Shown here: positions 1-8,091 of the stretch, one piece after another
How positions within the stretch are numbered: position 1 is the stretch's first letter
How the letters are laid out: every line of letters begins with the position of its first letter
Assembly (NCBI RefSeq): GCF_000374845.1
Contig: NZ_KB895420.1
Coordinates: 186,001 to 250,000, forward strand
DNA: 64,000 nt
DNA from: Paenibacillus terrigena DSM 21567
Lineage (GTDB): Bacteria > Bacillota > Bacilli > Paenibacillales > Paenibacillaceae
Reading direction: 5' to 3'
The notes under the pieces: model-generated
Databases searched by the model: none
Seen by the model: the letters and a program-made list of their open reading frames with translations, nothing else
Told to the model about the DNA's origin: nothing
Position numbers and translations under genes: made by a program

Positions 1-244
1 TACGTTCAATGTAGCCTTCCGACAATAGTCGGTCGGCTGCGCCAGTCACGGCACCTGAAGTAATGCACAAGGCTTCTGCAAGCTGCGACACTTTCTGCGG
101 ACCATGCTGCTCCAGTTTGAAGAGCATTTTGAATTGAGGGAGGGTCAATTGGTGAACCATACGTTTGTTCCAATTCTGAGACATGCTCTTGATTAGCGTC
201 TTAAATAAGGTAGATACTTCAACCAATTCTGTGTTGATCGGCAT
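1..244 (-). CDS. MarR family transcriptional regulator, 3' part missing
   Basis: Reverse-strand reading from an ATG at 242-244, preceded by a GAGGAG ribosome binding site, gives about 81 codons before the window edge. The stretch with LTLPQFKMLFKLEQHG followed by LAEALCITSGAVTGAADRL is the classic MarR winged helix-turn-helix: helix, then recognition helix ending in the D-R-L of the wing. It resembles the MarR protein at 35716-36147 (ITAGAVTGCSDKL), so the two may be paralogues. MarR proteins usually repress nearby or divergent genes. The divergent neighbour here is the Nudix gene about 280 bases away, but no target can be assigned. The C-terminal dimerisation part lies outside the window. 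Confidence 0.85.
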   Translation of the reverse strand, partial: MPINTELVEVSTLFKTLIKSMSQNWNKRMVHQLTLPQFKMLFKLEQHGPQKVSQLAEALCITSGAVTGAADRLLSEGYIER

Positions 245-524
245 GTTGATTCTCCTCGAATGGCTTCGGGGTATGCACGATTCAGCATGTTCAATAGCAG
301 CTAGCAGCAGCCCACCCCAATGCTCAGTTTATTTGCGGCACATATTTTTTATGACTAAAACAATTCACTATCGAATATTTAGACAGTATAAATCTTTTGA
401 TTTAAAACGTCAATAGGTAAAGGAAAAGTGTACCAACAGGGAAAAACGTAAATAATATGGTGGCAGAAAAGGCTTCAAATGATATTCTAATAGAAGAAAA
501 AGATGCAGAATGAGGATGGAAGAT

Positions 525-926
525 ATGAAATGGATTGAAGTAGCAGCCGCTATTATTGAGAATAAAGCAGGTTCGATTCTGATCGCGAGACGGAAGGCAG
601 GGAAATCGCAGGCCGGATTATGGGAGTTCCCTGGAGGCAAAATTGAACCCGGTGAATCCATCGAAGCTTGTATTCGGCGGGAGCTGATGGAAGAGCTTCA
701 GATCGAAGTAGCGATAAAATCGTATTTCGGCACGCACGAACATCCATATGAGACGGCGAATATCCGGTTAATTGCCTATAAAGTCGTTTACCTTCGAGGC
801 GATATCAGGCTCATCGACCATGATGCGTATCGTTGGGTACGGCGTGAGGAACTTACTGAGATCGCTTTTGCCCCGGCGGATGTACTATTTGTTCAGATGC
901 TGCAAGCAGAATTGGAGGAGAAGTGA
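525..926 (+). CDS. Nudix hydrolase, MutT-like (deoxy)nucleoside triphosphate pyrophosphohydrolase
   Basis: A 133-residue protein, the usual size of the MutT/NUDT1-like group, which hydrolyses oxidised or non-canonical nucleoside triphosphates to monophosphates. The Nudix box is visible: G38-x5-E44-x7-R52-E53-L54-x-E56-E57, with the glutamates expected to hold Mg2+. The preceding WEFPGGKIE segment is typical of MutT. In-frame ATGs exist at 510, 516 and 525; 525 is preferred because GAGGA lies 8 nt upstream and the family normally begins MKWI/MKxI. The stop abuts the ATG of the MazG-like gene, so the two nucleotide-sanitising enzymes are probably co-translated. Substrate cannot be read from the sequence. 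Confidence 0.9.
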   Translation: MKWIEVAAAIIENKAGSILIARRKAGKSQAGLWEFPGGKIEPGESIEACIRRELMEELQIEVAIKSYFGTHEHPYETANIRLIAYKVVYLRGDIRLIDHDAYRWVRREELTEIAFAPADVLFVQMLQAELEEK

Positions 927-1259
927 ATGCCAACCTATACATATAACAAGCTCGTTCGTGACTTGATTCCACACATCATTGAGGCACAGGGCAAAAGAGC
1001 GAATACGAGAGTATTAGAAGATTCCGATTATAAGGAAGCGTTGAAAGTCAAATATCGCGAGGAATCCCAGGAATATTTTGAAGCGGACAATGATGGAGAG
1101 GCACTTGAAGAACTGGCTGATGCCCTAGAGGTCATCCGAGCGTTAGCGGCTGTACATGGGGCCTCTTGGGACGAGCTCGAACAAATCCGTGCGAAGAAGG
1201 CTGCAGAGCGCGGGGGTTTTCAAGATCGTATTTATTTGATCGATGTGGTGGAGGATTGA
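927..1259 (+). CDS. MazG-superfamily nucleoside triphosphate pyrophosphohydrolase (phosphoribosyl-ATP pyrophosphohydrolase-like)
   Basis: A 110-residue all-alpha protein starting TYNKLVRDLIP, the signature of the small COG4997-type NTP-PPase group. The acidic metal-binding face is visible as EESQEYFE (about residues 47-54) and EELADALEVIRAL (about 62-74), matching the ExxE...ExxD pattern of MazG/HisE enzymes. These cleave NTPs to NMP and pyrophosphate. It begins directly after the Nudix stop codon (TGA-ATG), consistent with a two-gene house-cleaning operon. It is unlikely to be true HisE, since no his genes are nearby and the N-terminus differs. Confidence 0.85.
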   Translation: MPTYTYNKLVRDLIPHIIEAQGKRANTRVLEDSDYKEALKVKYREESQEYFEADNDGEALEELADALEVIRALAAVHGASWDELEQIRAKKAAERGGFQDRIYLIDVVED

Positions 1260-1313
1260 ATAAAGTCCATTTCCAGTAATATGAGGGTGATTTAGGGGAG
1301 GAGAAGCTCGCTT

Positions 1314-2978
1314 ATGGAATTCATTCTAACCGTTCATGACATCTTACAACGTCCTCTTTTTCAGAATGCGAAGGTGGTCGCGGGTGTTGGCGGATTAGCC
1401 CGTCGCGTGCGTTGGGTTCATATCCTTGAAGTATCGAATTTCGACCAATTGATCAATGGAGAAGAATTAATTCTGACAACAGGCATTAGCTTTCATTCGG
1501 ATCCATCCTATGCCGTGAGTTATGTAGAGGAATTAGCGAAGCAGAATGCTTCTTGTCTATGTATTGAACTGGGCAAGTTTTTTGACAAAGTACCTGAGGC
1601 GATGATTGAGGCGGCCAATAGACATCAGCTGCCACTCATTATTTTCCCGCACACCGTTCGGTTTGTGGATATTACGCAAGATCTACATTCGATGATCATT
1701 AATAGTCACCATCGCATTCTGCAAGAATTAGAGAGTGTGTCAAGGGAATTCCATCGACTTACGTTAACTTCGCAAGGGGTTACTAATGTCCTTAAGCTGC
1801 TACATACGAGTACCAAAGCACAAGTCATCTACGTTCCGACACAGGGGCAACCAACCTTCAATCCTGCGCTGCCGATTCAGAAACAGAAGAGTTTTTTGGA
1901 AGCGCTATCGAACCAAATTCCGGAAATGCCAGAGAATAAACCCAATGTCGTGCCAATGGAGTGGGAGTTCGATAACAAGACCATGATCCTGCAATCTGTA
2001 GGTGCCTTAGGGAAGACATGGGCCTACATCGTCATGGTGCTCGAACATCCGCCACAGGAGTATGATTACCTCATTCTTGATTCCGCATCGTTATCCATTG
2101 CGCAGGATTTGCTACGCAAACGTTATATTGATGAACGTAAATTGTATACAGAGAACCTATGGGTGGACGACCTGCTGCATGTTCGGATTAAGGACGAGGA
2201 TCAGATTAAGTCGCTGATGGGTACAGATTTCAAACGTTTGAACGAGGCGAACTATCGGGTGTGCTTGATTGAATTCGATCAGCATGGCGACCAGTCTTTT
2301 CATGCGGTGGAAGAGGGGACCGAGTCGATTGGGATTCATCTATCGATGGTACTCCGTTCGATCTTCGAGCAGCATTCCTTCCTGCCTCTCATTACGCTGA
2401 AGAATAACCGCCTTATCCTTGTTGCGATTGATCTGAATCCGAAGCGTCCGTCGAAGATTCGATTACAGCAGGTATTTGAGTCGCTACAACAAATTCAGAT
2501 GGATGAGAAAATCGGCGATATCGATCTGCTCATCGGTGTCGGCCGTTCTTATGTTAAATTAATGAATGCTCATCACAGTTACCAAGAGGCAATTCGGGCG
2601 ATCTCGCTCTATCCTTGCTTCAAGAAGCCCGTGATGTTCTTCGAAGACTTGGGTGTCTTTCAGCTGCTATTTAATATCGATAATCGAGAGATGCTAGAAT
2701 CCTTTGTTCATAGCTATCTGGGTCCGTTAATCGAGCATGATGTGACAAGAGGCAGCGAATTAATTCGCACGTTAAAAGTCTATCTAGACCATGATGGGTC
2801 GAAGCAAATTGCGGCGCAAAAGCTGTTCATTGTCAGACAATCGCTCTATTACCGCCTTGAGAAAATCGCAGAATTGCTCGGTGCAGACTTTATCCAACCA
2901 GAGAACCGCATTGCCCTGCAGGTCGCGCTTCGCGGTTATCAGATGCTGAATCCGGAACGGCTATCGAATCAGGATTAG
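1314..2978 (+). CDS. PucR family transcriptional regulator
   Basis: A 554-residue protein with the PucR layout. The N-terminal PucR ligand domain (about residues 5-125) contains LARRVRWVHILEVSNFD and GEELILTTG. The middle is GGDEF/CdaR-like. The C-terminal helix-turn-helix (about 490-545) contains the KVYLDHDGS...AAQKLFIVRQSLYYRLEKI pattern. In Bacillus subtilis, PucR activates purine catabolism and the PucR-type AdeR activates alanine dehydrogenase (ald). Here an ald gene lies in the same cluster, so this protein is the best candidate activator of both downstream units. That is inference from position. The start has GGGAGG about 11 nt upstream. A hairpin terminator follows, so it is transcribed separately from the enzymes. 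Confidence 0.9.
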   Translation: MEFILTVHDILQRPLFQNAKVVAGVGGLARRVRWVHILEVSNFDQLINGEELILTTGISFHSDPSYAVSYVEELAKQNASCLCIELGKFFDKVPEAMIEAANRHQLPLIIFPHTVRFVDITQDLHSMIINSHHRILQELESVSREFHRLTLTSQGVTNVLKLLHTSTKAQVIYVPTQGQPTFNPALPIQKQKSFLEALSNQIPEMPENKPNVVPMEWEFDNKTMILQSVGALGKTWAYIVMVLEHPPQEYDYLILDSASLSIAQDLLRKRYIDERKLYTENLWVDDLLHVRIKDEDQIKSLMGTDFKRLNEANYRVCLIEFDQHGDQSFHAVEEGTESIGIHLSMVLRSIFEQHSFLPLITLKNNRLILVAIDLNPKRPSKIRLQQVFESLQQIQMDEKIGDIDLLIGVGRSYVKLMNAHHSYQEAIRAISLYPCFKKPVMFFEDLGVFQLLFNIDNREMLESFVHSYLGPLIEHDVTRGSELIRTLKVYLDHDGSKQIAAQKLFIVRQSLYYRLEKIAELLGADFIQPENRIALQVALRGYQMLNPERLSNQD

Positions 2979-3001
2979 TTCATTACGATATGGATAAACC
3001 G

Positions 3002-3040
3002 AAACGCTTACCAGCCGAATGCGGATGTGGTAGGCGTTTT
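3002..3040 (+). terminator. Rho-independent terminator after the PucR gene
   Basis: AAACGCTTACC pairs with GGTAGGCGTTT (one G-U pair) across a 16-nt loop and ends in a short T run. It separates the regulator gene from the alcohol dehydrogenase unit. Confidence 0.6.
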
Positions 3041-3095
3041 GTCGTATGACACGACACATTTTCGACATTTTTGTCAAAAAAGTGAAAGATTCTAC

Positions 3096-3138
3096 TTAAC
3101 ATTCTGTCTAATGCAATGAACCTAAAACAATTTATACT
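3096..3138 (+). promoter_or_regulatory. Activator-type promoter of the alcohol dehydrogenase unit, copy 1 of a shared box
   Basis: The 18-mer TTAACATTCTGTCTAATG (3096-3113) is followed 19 nt later by a good -10, TATACT (3133-3138), but there is no recognisable -35. The same box, 16 of 18 identical, stands 20 nt before TATACT at 8007-8050. An ACA-TYC-TGT dyad forms its core, and GACA-TTTT-TGTC lies just upstream near 3065. The missing -35 with a conserved upstream box suggests activation by the neighbouring PucR-type protein (inference). Confidence 0.55.
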
Positions 3139-3217
3139 TAATTTCGTAGCACATTAGTATTGTTGTAATCGCTTTCAAATACCTCTTGCACAATGACTCA
3201 GGAAGGTGGTCAAAGGG

Positions 3218-4393
3218 ATGCTATGGGATTTTCAATTTAATGTACCGACACGTATTGCGTTTGGAATGGGTAAGGTCAACGAATTAGGTCATCGCGTTAA
3301 AGAGTTCGGAGGGAGCAAAGTGCTTGTCGTGACCGACAAGGGATTAATCCAGTACGGCGTTGCTCAGAAAGTATTCGATGTGCTTGAGCAGGCAGGCGTG
3401 GATTATGTAGTGTATGACAAGACGAAACCGAATCCACGCGACACGGATTGTATGGAAGCTTATCATTTCGCGCTTCAAGAAGGCGTTGATCTGCTGATCG
3501 GCCTTGGCGGTGGCAGTTCAATGGATACGGCAAAAGCGGTAGGCACACTGCTCAGTCATGGCGGTTCGATTCAAGATTGGTATGGGCTCAACACATTGCA
3601 GCATGCGATTACTCCGACGATTTGTATCCCTACCACGGCAGGGACCGGCAGTGAAGTCACATTTTTCTCTGTCATAACAGACACATCTACCAATTTGAAA
3701 ATGAACATTCTGGACGTTCACGTGGCTCCTGTACTCGCACTGCTCGATCCAGAATTGACCCTCACTTTGCCTCCATCTGTCACAGCCTCGACAGGGATGG
3801 ATGCACTGACACATGCGATTGAAGCCTATACGTGCAATATCGCAGAGCCAATAACCGATGCACTTGCTCTATATGCTATGGATATGATTATTACCAACCT
3901 CCCGAAGGCTGTACATGACGGTACAGATCTAGAAGCGCGCAAGAATATGCTTATGGGAAGTCTGATTGCCGGCATCGCATTTGGCAATTCCGACGTAGGC
4001 GGCGTTCATTGCATGGCGGAAGCCCTCGGCGGACTGTATGATACCCCGCACGGCGTGGCTAATTCAATCCTCTTACCTTATGTATTCGAATATAACATCC
4101 CTTCAAACCCTGCGAAGCATGCCGTTGTGGCAGAGCGCCTGGGCGCAATTCGCCAAGGTCAGTCGGATGAGGAGCTTGCTGCGGAGGGAGTTACTAGACT
4201 CATGCAGCTGGCTGAAACCGTGGGGATTCCCAAAATGAGAGATTTACATAACATCAATCCAGCTGATTTCCCGTATCTTGCCGAAGGCGCCACCAAGAAT
4301 GTATCTGCCCCTAGTAATCCGCGTCCAGCGACACAAGAGGATTATCTTCAATTATTTCACAAAGCTTATGGTCAAATCGGAGTACAAGCTTAA
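3218..4393 (+). CDS. Iron-containing (group III) alcohol dehydrogenase
   Basis: A 391-residue protein of the Fe-ADH family. It has the NAD-binding GLGGGSSMDTAKA, the TTAGTGSEV loop, and the metal ligands Asp in GMDALTH, His in THAIEAY, His in GGVHCMAE and His in TPHGVAN. It would oxidise a primary alcohol to an aldehyde with NAD+ in the cytoplasm. An in-frame GTG exists at 3206, but the ATG at 3218 has an AGGAAGG about 11 nt upstream and gives the usual MLWDFQFN-type start. It is first in a unit with a permease, an unknown protein and an aldehyde dehydrogenase, so the aldehyde product is probably handled by the last gene. A GbsB-like choline dehydrogenase role is an alternative. Confidence 0.9.
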   Translation: MLWDFQFNVPTRIAFGMGKVNELGHRVKEFGGSKVLVVTDKGLIQYGVAQKVFDVLEQAGVDYVVYDKTKPNPRDTDCMEAYHFALQEGVDLLIGLGGGSSMDTAKAVGTLLSHGGSIQDWYGLNTLQHAITPTICIPTTAGTGSEVTFFSVITDTSTNLKMNILDVHVAPVLALLDPELTLTLPPSVTASTGMDALTHAIEAYTCNIAEPITDALALYAMDMIITNLPKAVHDGTDLEARKNMLMGSLIAGIAFGNSDVGGVHCMAEALGGLYDTPHGVANSILLPYVFEYNIPSNPAKHAVVAERLGAIRQGQSDEELAAEGVTRLMQLAETVGIPKMRDLHNINPADFPYLAEGATKNVSAPSNPRPATQEDYLQLFHKAYGQIGVQA

Positions 4394-4426
4394 CGGTGTT
4401 AATTGGTCATTCGAGGAGGAAGATAA

Positions 4427-5860
4427 ATGAGTGGAGTCAAGTTAAATCGGACATTGGGATTCTGGGCAGCTTATTCGGCATCAGTAGGGCTGGTCGTCTC
4501 CGGTACAGCGATGGTTTCCTTAGGAAATGGTTATGGTGTTGGAGGTCCAGCATTTAGTATTATTGCTTTTTTCGCTCTTATCGTTATTTTATGTGTAGCT
4601 TTATCTTACTCTGAGCTAGCTGCCATGATCCCAGGAGCGGGGATGATTGGCGAGTATACGACACCTGCGTTAGGGAAGTTAGCAGCGATGTTCGCGGTAC
4701 TCGCGGGATATATCGTACTCGTCGGAACGGATGGCGGCACGAACATGATTGTCGGAGGTCAGAGTATTGAGACATTGACCGGCATCCCATGGGTTTTGGC
4801 CGTCGTGATCATCCTTGCAGCCTTAGTCGCTGTCAATATGGCGGGCGTAGGCGTATTCGGCAAAGTGCAGACGATCCTGGCGCTGGGCATGATGGGATTG
4901 CTAGGTCTGATCGGTCTATGGGGAACGACAGGCATTGGGCTGCACAGTCAATTGCCTGTACAGCCGCCTTTTTCGACGATGTCCTGGGGCGATCAATTCA
5001 AGACCCTCGGTGCAGCGATTTGGCTATTTATCGGGATGGAATTCGTCGCGCCGCTTGCCGAGGAAGTGAAGAGACCGGGTAGAACGATCCCGATGGCGAT
5101 GATATTCGGTTGTTTGACGATTTGGCTCGTAGACTTATTCTTTGGTCTCGGCATTACGAAATATATCAAGCTTGATGAACTAGCGGCTTCGACGATTCCT
5201 CACGTCGCAGGAGCTGAAGCCATGCTAGGCCGAGCAGGATTGATCCTGATGGGGGTCGTATCTATCCTTGCTGCGATTACAACCTGCGATACGTATCTTA
5301 TGGCGATTCCAAGAATGTTGTACGGCTTGTCCAAAGAGGGCTTGATGCCGAAATTCTTCTCTTATTTGCACCCAAGAACAAGAACGCCATGGTATGGCAT
5401 TCTATTCGTTACGGCACTGATCACGATCGTTCTAGTGTATGCGGGTCTGAATAATGCCAATATCGGCTTCATTACGACGATGATTAATGTGGCTTGCGCA
5501 ACATGGCTCATGTCCTACATCATTGCCCAAGTTAATGTGATCGTGCTGCGCCGGAAGTATCCGAATCAACATCGTCCATTCCGCACACCGTTGTATCCGC
5601 TTCCGCAAATCGTCGGCATTCTTGCATGTATCTATATGATCTATACCTTGTATGTGAATCCAACCGTATTAAAAATTTCGCTTGTAACCATTGCTTTGAT
5701 TTTGATATTCGCGATCAGCTACTTGAAAGTGACAGGGCAGAAGCTGTTTACACCGGTGCCGCTCGATCAAGTCTATCGCGGCATTCAATCACGTAGCGAG
5801 TCCGATGGTTTAGCTGTGACGGGCAGCGAACAAGATCCGAATTCACAAATTACAGCATAG
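4427..5860 (+). CDS. APC family amino acid/amine permease
   Basis: A 477-residue, strongly hydrophobic protein with about 12 membrane segments. The N-terminal segment carries the APC signature (LGFWAAYSASVGLVVSGT, then GGPAFSIIAFFAL and LSYSELAAMIPGAG), matching the substrate-backbone binding region of the amino acid-polyamine-organocation family. It lies 33 nt behind the alcohol dehydrogenase, with a GAGGAGG site. Its position in a catabolic unit suggests import of the pathway substrate, an amino acid, amine or amino alcohol; the exact solute cannot be read. The C-terminal tail (about 40 residues) is hydrophilic and probably cytoplasmic. Confidence 0.9.
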   Translation: MSGVKLNRTLGFWAAYSASVGLVVSGTAMVSLGNGYGVGGPAFSIIAFFALIVILCVALSYSELAAMIPGAGMIGEYTTPALGKLAAMFAVLAGYIVLVGTDGGTNMIVGGQSIETLTGIPWVLAVVIILAALVAVNMAGVGVFGKVQTILALGMMGLLGLIGLWGTTGIGLHSQLPVQPPFSTMSWGDQFKTLGAAIWLFIGMEFVAPLAEEVKRPGRTIPMAMIFGCLTIWLVDLFFGLGITKYIKLDELAASTIPHVAGAEAMLGRAGLILMGVVSILAAITTCDTYLMAIPRMLYGLSKEGLMPKFFSYLHPRTRTPWYGILFVTALITIVLVYAGLNNANIGFITTMINVACATWLMSYIIAQVNVIVLRRKYPNQHRPFRTPLYPLPQIVGILACIYMIYTLYVNPTVLKISLVTIALILIFAISYLKVTGQKLFTPVPLDQVYRGIQSRSESDGLAVTGSEQDPNSQITA

Positions 5861-5875
5861 AAGGGGGAAGCCGAT

Positions 5876-6457
5876 ATGGGCGTATATAGCATCGTAGATC
5901 GCCGCGCGAACCGGGCATTGAACCAGATCGTGGAGAAATTCCAAGCCATGATTCCGATTCTACATGCGGAAGATAATGCGATTGAATTAGATGGTTCGCA
6001 GTATGGCATGGAATCAATGAAGGCTTACCACAACATGATTAATAAATGGATGGGACGCGTCTATATTTATACCTGGGAGTTCTCGCTTCCGGGTATTTCC
6101 CTTGCCTCCGATGCGCGAATCAAGCTGCATTACCGAGGTTCGGCTCGAGGGCAGAATCAGGCACAATTCTTGCTCGTATCTGGAGATAGCGTCCTTGCCG
6201 ATTTGTTGAATGGTGATCCAGAGCTGATCCAGCTATGCAATAAGATGGACGTTGATCAGATGGAGCTGAAGTATAATCGCACTTCGCAGAGGTGGACTGT
6301 CCGGATCGCGCCGAATTATGGCGATTTTATCTGGGTACTTATTCCGCCGATGTCCTATGCAAGGAAACCAACAGCTGAGGAAGCAAGCAATACGGTACGA
6401 TGTATGGAATTACTTGCGATACATATTGAACATCAACAATTAATTATGAGAGGATGA
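5876..6457 (+). CDS. Protein of unknown function in the alcohol/aldehyde dehydrogenase unit
   Basis: A 193-residue soluble protein without signal peptide or membrane segment, and not recognised. The N-terminal third is helical (IVDRRANRALNQIVEKFQ); the middle is mixed and beta-rich (RVYIYTWEFSLPG, RIKLHYRGSARG, AQFLLVSGDSVL), and it ends with a helical ECMELL-like segment. It starts 15 nt after the permease with a strong AAGGGGGAAG site, and its stop lies 8 nt before the aldehyde dehydrogenase start, so it is firmly part of the unit. Possible roles are a substrate-binding or accessory protein for the pathway. No catalytic motif is visible. Confidence 0.8.
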   Translation: MGVYSIVDRRANRALNQIVEKFQAMIPILHAEDNAIELDGSQYGMESMKAYHNMINKWMGRVYIYTWEFSLPGISLASDARIKLHYRGSARGQNQAQFLLVSGDSVLADLLNGDPELIQLCNKMDVDQMELKYNRTSQRWTVRIAPNYGDFIWVLIPPMSYARKPTAEEASNTVRCMELLAIHIEHQQLIMRG

Positions 6458-6465
6458 TCAACATC

Positions 6466-7956
6466 ATGATAAATAAAGAACCAATGGCAATCGAGAATAT
6501 GTATATTAACGGGAAATGGGTATCGGCGATGAGCGGGGAGATGCGAGATATTGTGAATCCGGCCAATGGCGAAGTTATCGCTGTTGTGACAGAAGGAAGC
6601 AATGCAGATGCGGCAGCTGCGATTCAAGCGGCGAGAACGGCATTTGATCAAGGGGCTTGGCCAGAGATGCATGCGAGAGAACGTGCAGATTTGCTCCATA
6701 AAATTGCGGATCGCCTTGAACAACGGGTAGAAGAATTCGCGAAGCTCGAGACGCTAAATAATGGGAAGCCGCTGCGTGAAGCGGAGTACGATATTACCGA
6801 TTCGATTAATCAGTTCCGTTATTATGCGGGTCTTGCGACCAAACCGCATGGTGTGACCTACGATGTACCGGATCAGATCCAAGCGATGGTTGTACGCGAA
6901 CCGGTAGGCGTGGTCGGTCAGATCATTCCGTGGAACTATCCGCTCGTGATGGCAACGCAGAAGATTGCGCCTGCTATAGCAGCGGGATGTACCGTCATTA
7001 TTAAACCAGCGGAGCAGACACCACTGACGCTGATTCGTCTCTTCGAGATCATTGACGAAGTGGGATGTCCTCCAGGCGTATTGAACTTGGTGCTTGGCTT
7101 AGGTGCAACGGTCGGACACGAGCTGGCGAGCAGCCCGCTTGTTGACAAGGTAGCTTTTACAGGCGGGACAGAGACAGGGATTAAGATCATGAAGACCGCT
7201 GCCGAGACCATCAAGAAGGTGGGCCTCGAGCTGGGCGGCAAATCGCCGAATATCGTGTTCGCGGATGCGGATTTCGATACGGCGGTGGATTATGCGTTAT
7301 TCGGGATTTTCGCGAATCAAGGGCAGGTCTGCTCTGCGGGATCACGGTTATTGCTCGAAGAATCGCTTGTCGAGACATTCATTCCGGAAATGGTGCGTCG
7401 TGCACAGTTGATTGAAGTCGGCGATGGCATGCAAGAGACAACAGAGATGGGACCGCTCATTAGTGAGCGCCAAATGCAGCGTGTGCTGGACTATATCGAG
7501 ATTGGGAAGAACGAAGGCGCAACGTTATTATGTGGAGGCTACCGTATCATGGACAACGGGCTCGACCGCGGTAACTTCGTCGCACCGACGATCTTCGGTG
7601 ATACCACGCCAGATATGCGAATCGTACAGGAAGAAATTTTCGGGCCAGTATTGGCTATTCAGACCTTCCGAACGGAAGCGGAAGCGATTGCGCTCGCGAA
7701 TGGAACGAAATTTGGCTTGGCGGGTGCCGTGTTCACGAGTGATGTAGCGAAGGCACATCGCGTCATCCGTAAGATTCGTGCAGGGATTACGTGGATTAAT
7801 ACGTATCATCCGACATTCAATGAGGCGCCATGGGGTGGTTACAAGCAGAGCGGTATCGGCCGTGAGTTAGGGACCTACGGATTCGAAGAATATCTCGAGA
7901 CGAAGCAAATTAATGTATCTTTGCAGACGGCGCCTTCCGGTTGGTTCAGACATTAA
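6466..7956 (+). CDS. NAD(P)-dependent aldehyde dehydrogenase (betaine/aminoaldehyde dehydrogenase-like)
   Basis: A 496-residue member of the ALDH superfamily. It has IPWNYPL (substrate and cofactor entry), KPAEQTPLT, FTGGTETG (NAD-binding), catalytic Glu in LELGGKSPNIVF and catalytic Cys in NQGQVCSAGSRL, plus the late EEIFGPVL. The closest feel is the betaine-aldehyde/aminobutyraldehyde group (BADH, GbsA). It would oxidise the aldehyde made by the Fe-alcohol dehydrogenase of the same unit to a carboxylate. In-frame ATGs occur at 6454, 6466 and 6484; 6466 fits best with GAGAGGATGAT upstream. The first ATG would overlap the previous gene, with the SD almost touching it. Confidence 0.9.
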   Translation: MINKEPMAIENMYINGKWVSAMSGEMRDIVNPANGEVIAVVTEGSNADAAAAIQAARTAFDQGAWPEMHARERADLLHKIADRLEQRVEEFAKLETLNNGKPLREAEYDITDSINQFRYYAGLATKPHGVTYDVPDQIQAMVVREPVGVVGQIIPWNYPLVMATQKIAPAIAAGCTVIIKPAEQTPLTLIRLFEIIDEVGCPPGVLNLVLGLGATVGHELASSPLVDKVAFTGGTETGIKIMKTAAETIKKVGLELGGKSPNIVFADADFDTAVDYALFGIFANQGQVCSAGSRLLLEESLVETFIPEMVRRAQLIEVGDGMQETTEMGPLISERQMQRVLDYIEIGKNEGATLLCGGYRIMDNGLDRGNFVAPTIFGDTTPDMRIVQEEIFGPVLAIQTFRTEAEAIALANGTKFGLAGAVFTSDVAKAHRVIRKIRAGITWINTYHPTFNEAPWGGYKQSGIGRELGTYGFEEYLETKQINVSLQTAPSGWFRH

Positions 7957-8006
7957 GCGATAGGAACATATAATTTCTATTGTGGTAAAAAGTTTGATGT
8001 TTCTTC

Positions 8007-8050
8007 CTAACATCCTGTCTAATGTTTTGCATGAGGGAAGTCCCTATACT
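8007..8050 (+). promoter_or_regulatory. Activator-type promoter of the mmsA-aminotransferase-ald unit, copy 2 of the shared box
   Basis: CTAACATCCTGTCTAATG (8007-8024) lies 20 nt before TATACT (8045-8050), matching the arrangement at 3096-3138. GATGT-N9-ACATC (7996-8014) overlaps its left side. No -35 is seen. Shared regulation of both transcription units is the simplest reading. Confidence 0.55.
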
Positions 8051-8091
8051 AAAGGTAACTTTTATATCATAAATCACAGGAGGGTAAGCAA

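Noticed and set aside
183-416. 77-codon plus-strand frame at the left end
   Set aside because: It overlaps the reverse-strand MarR gene start and its ribosome binding site, and shows no protein-like pattern.
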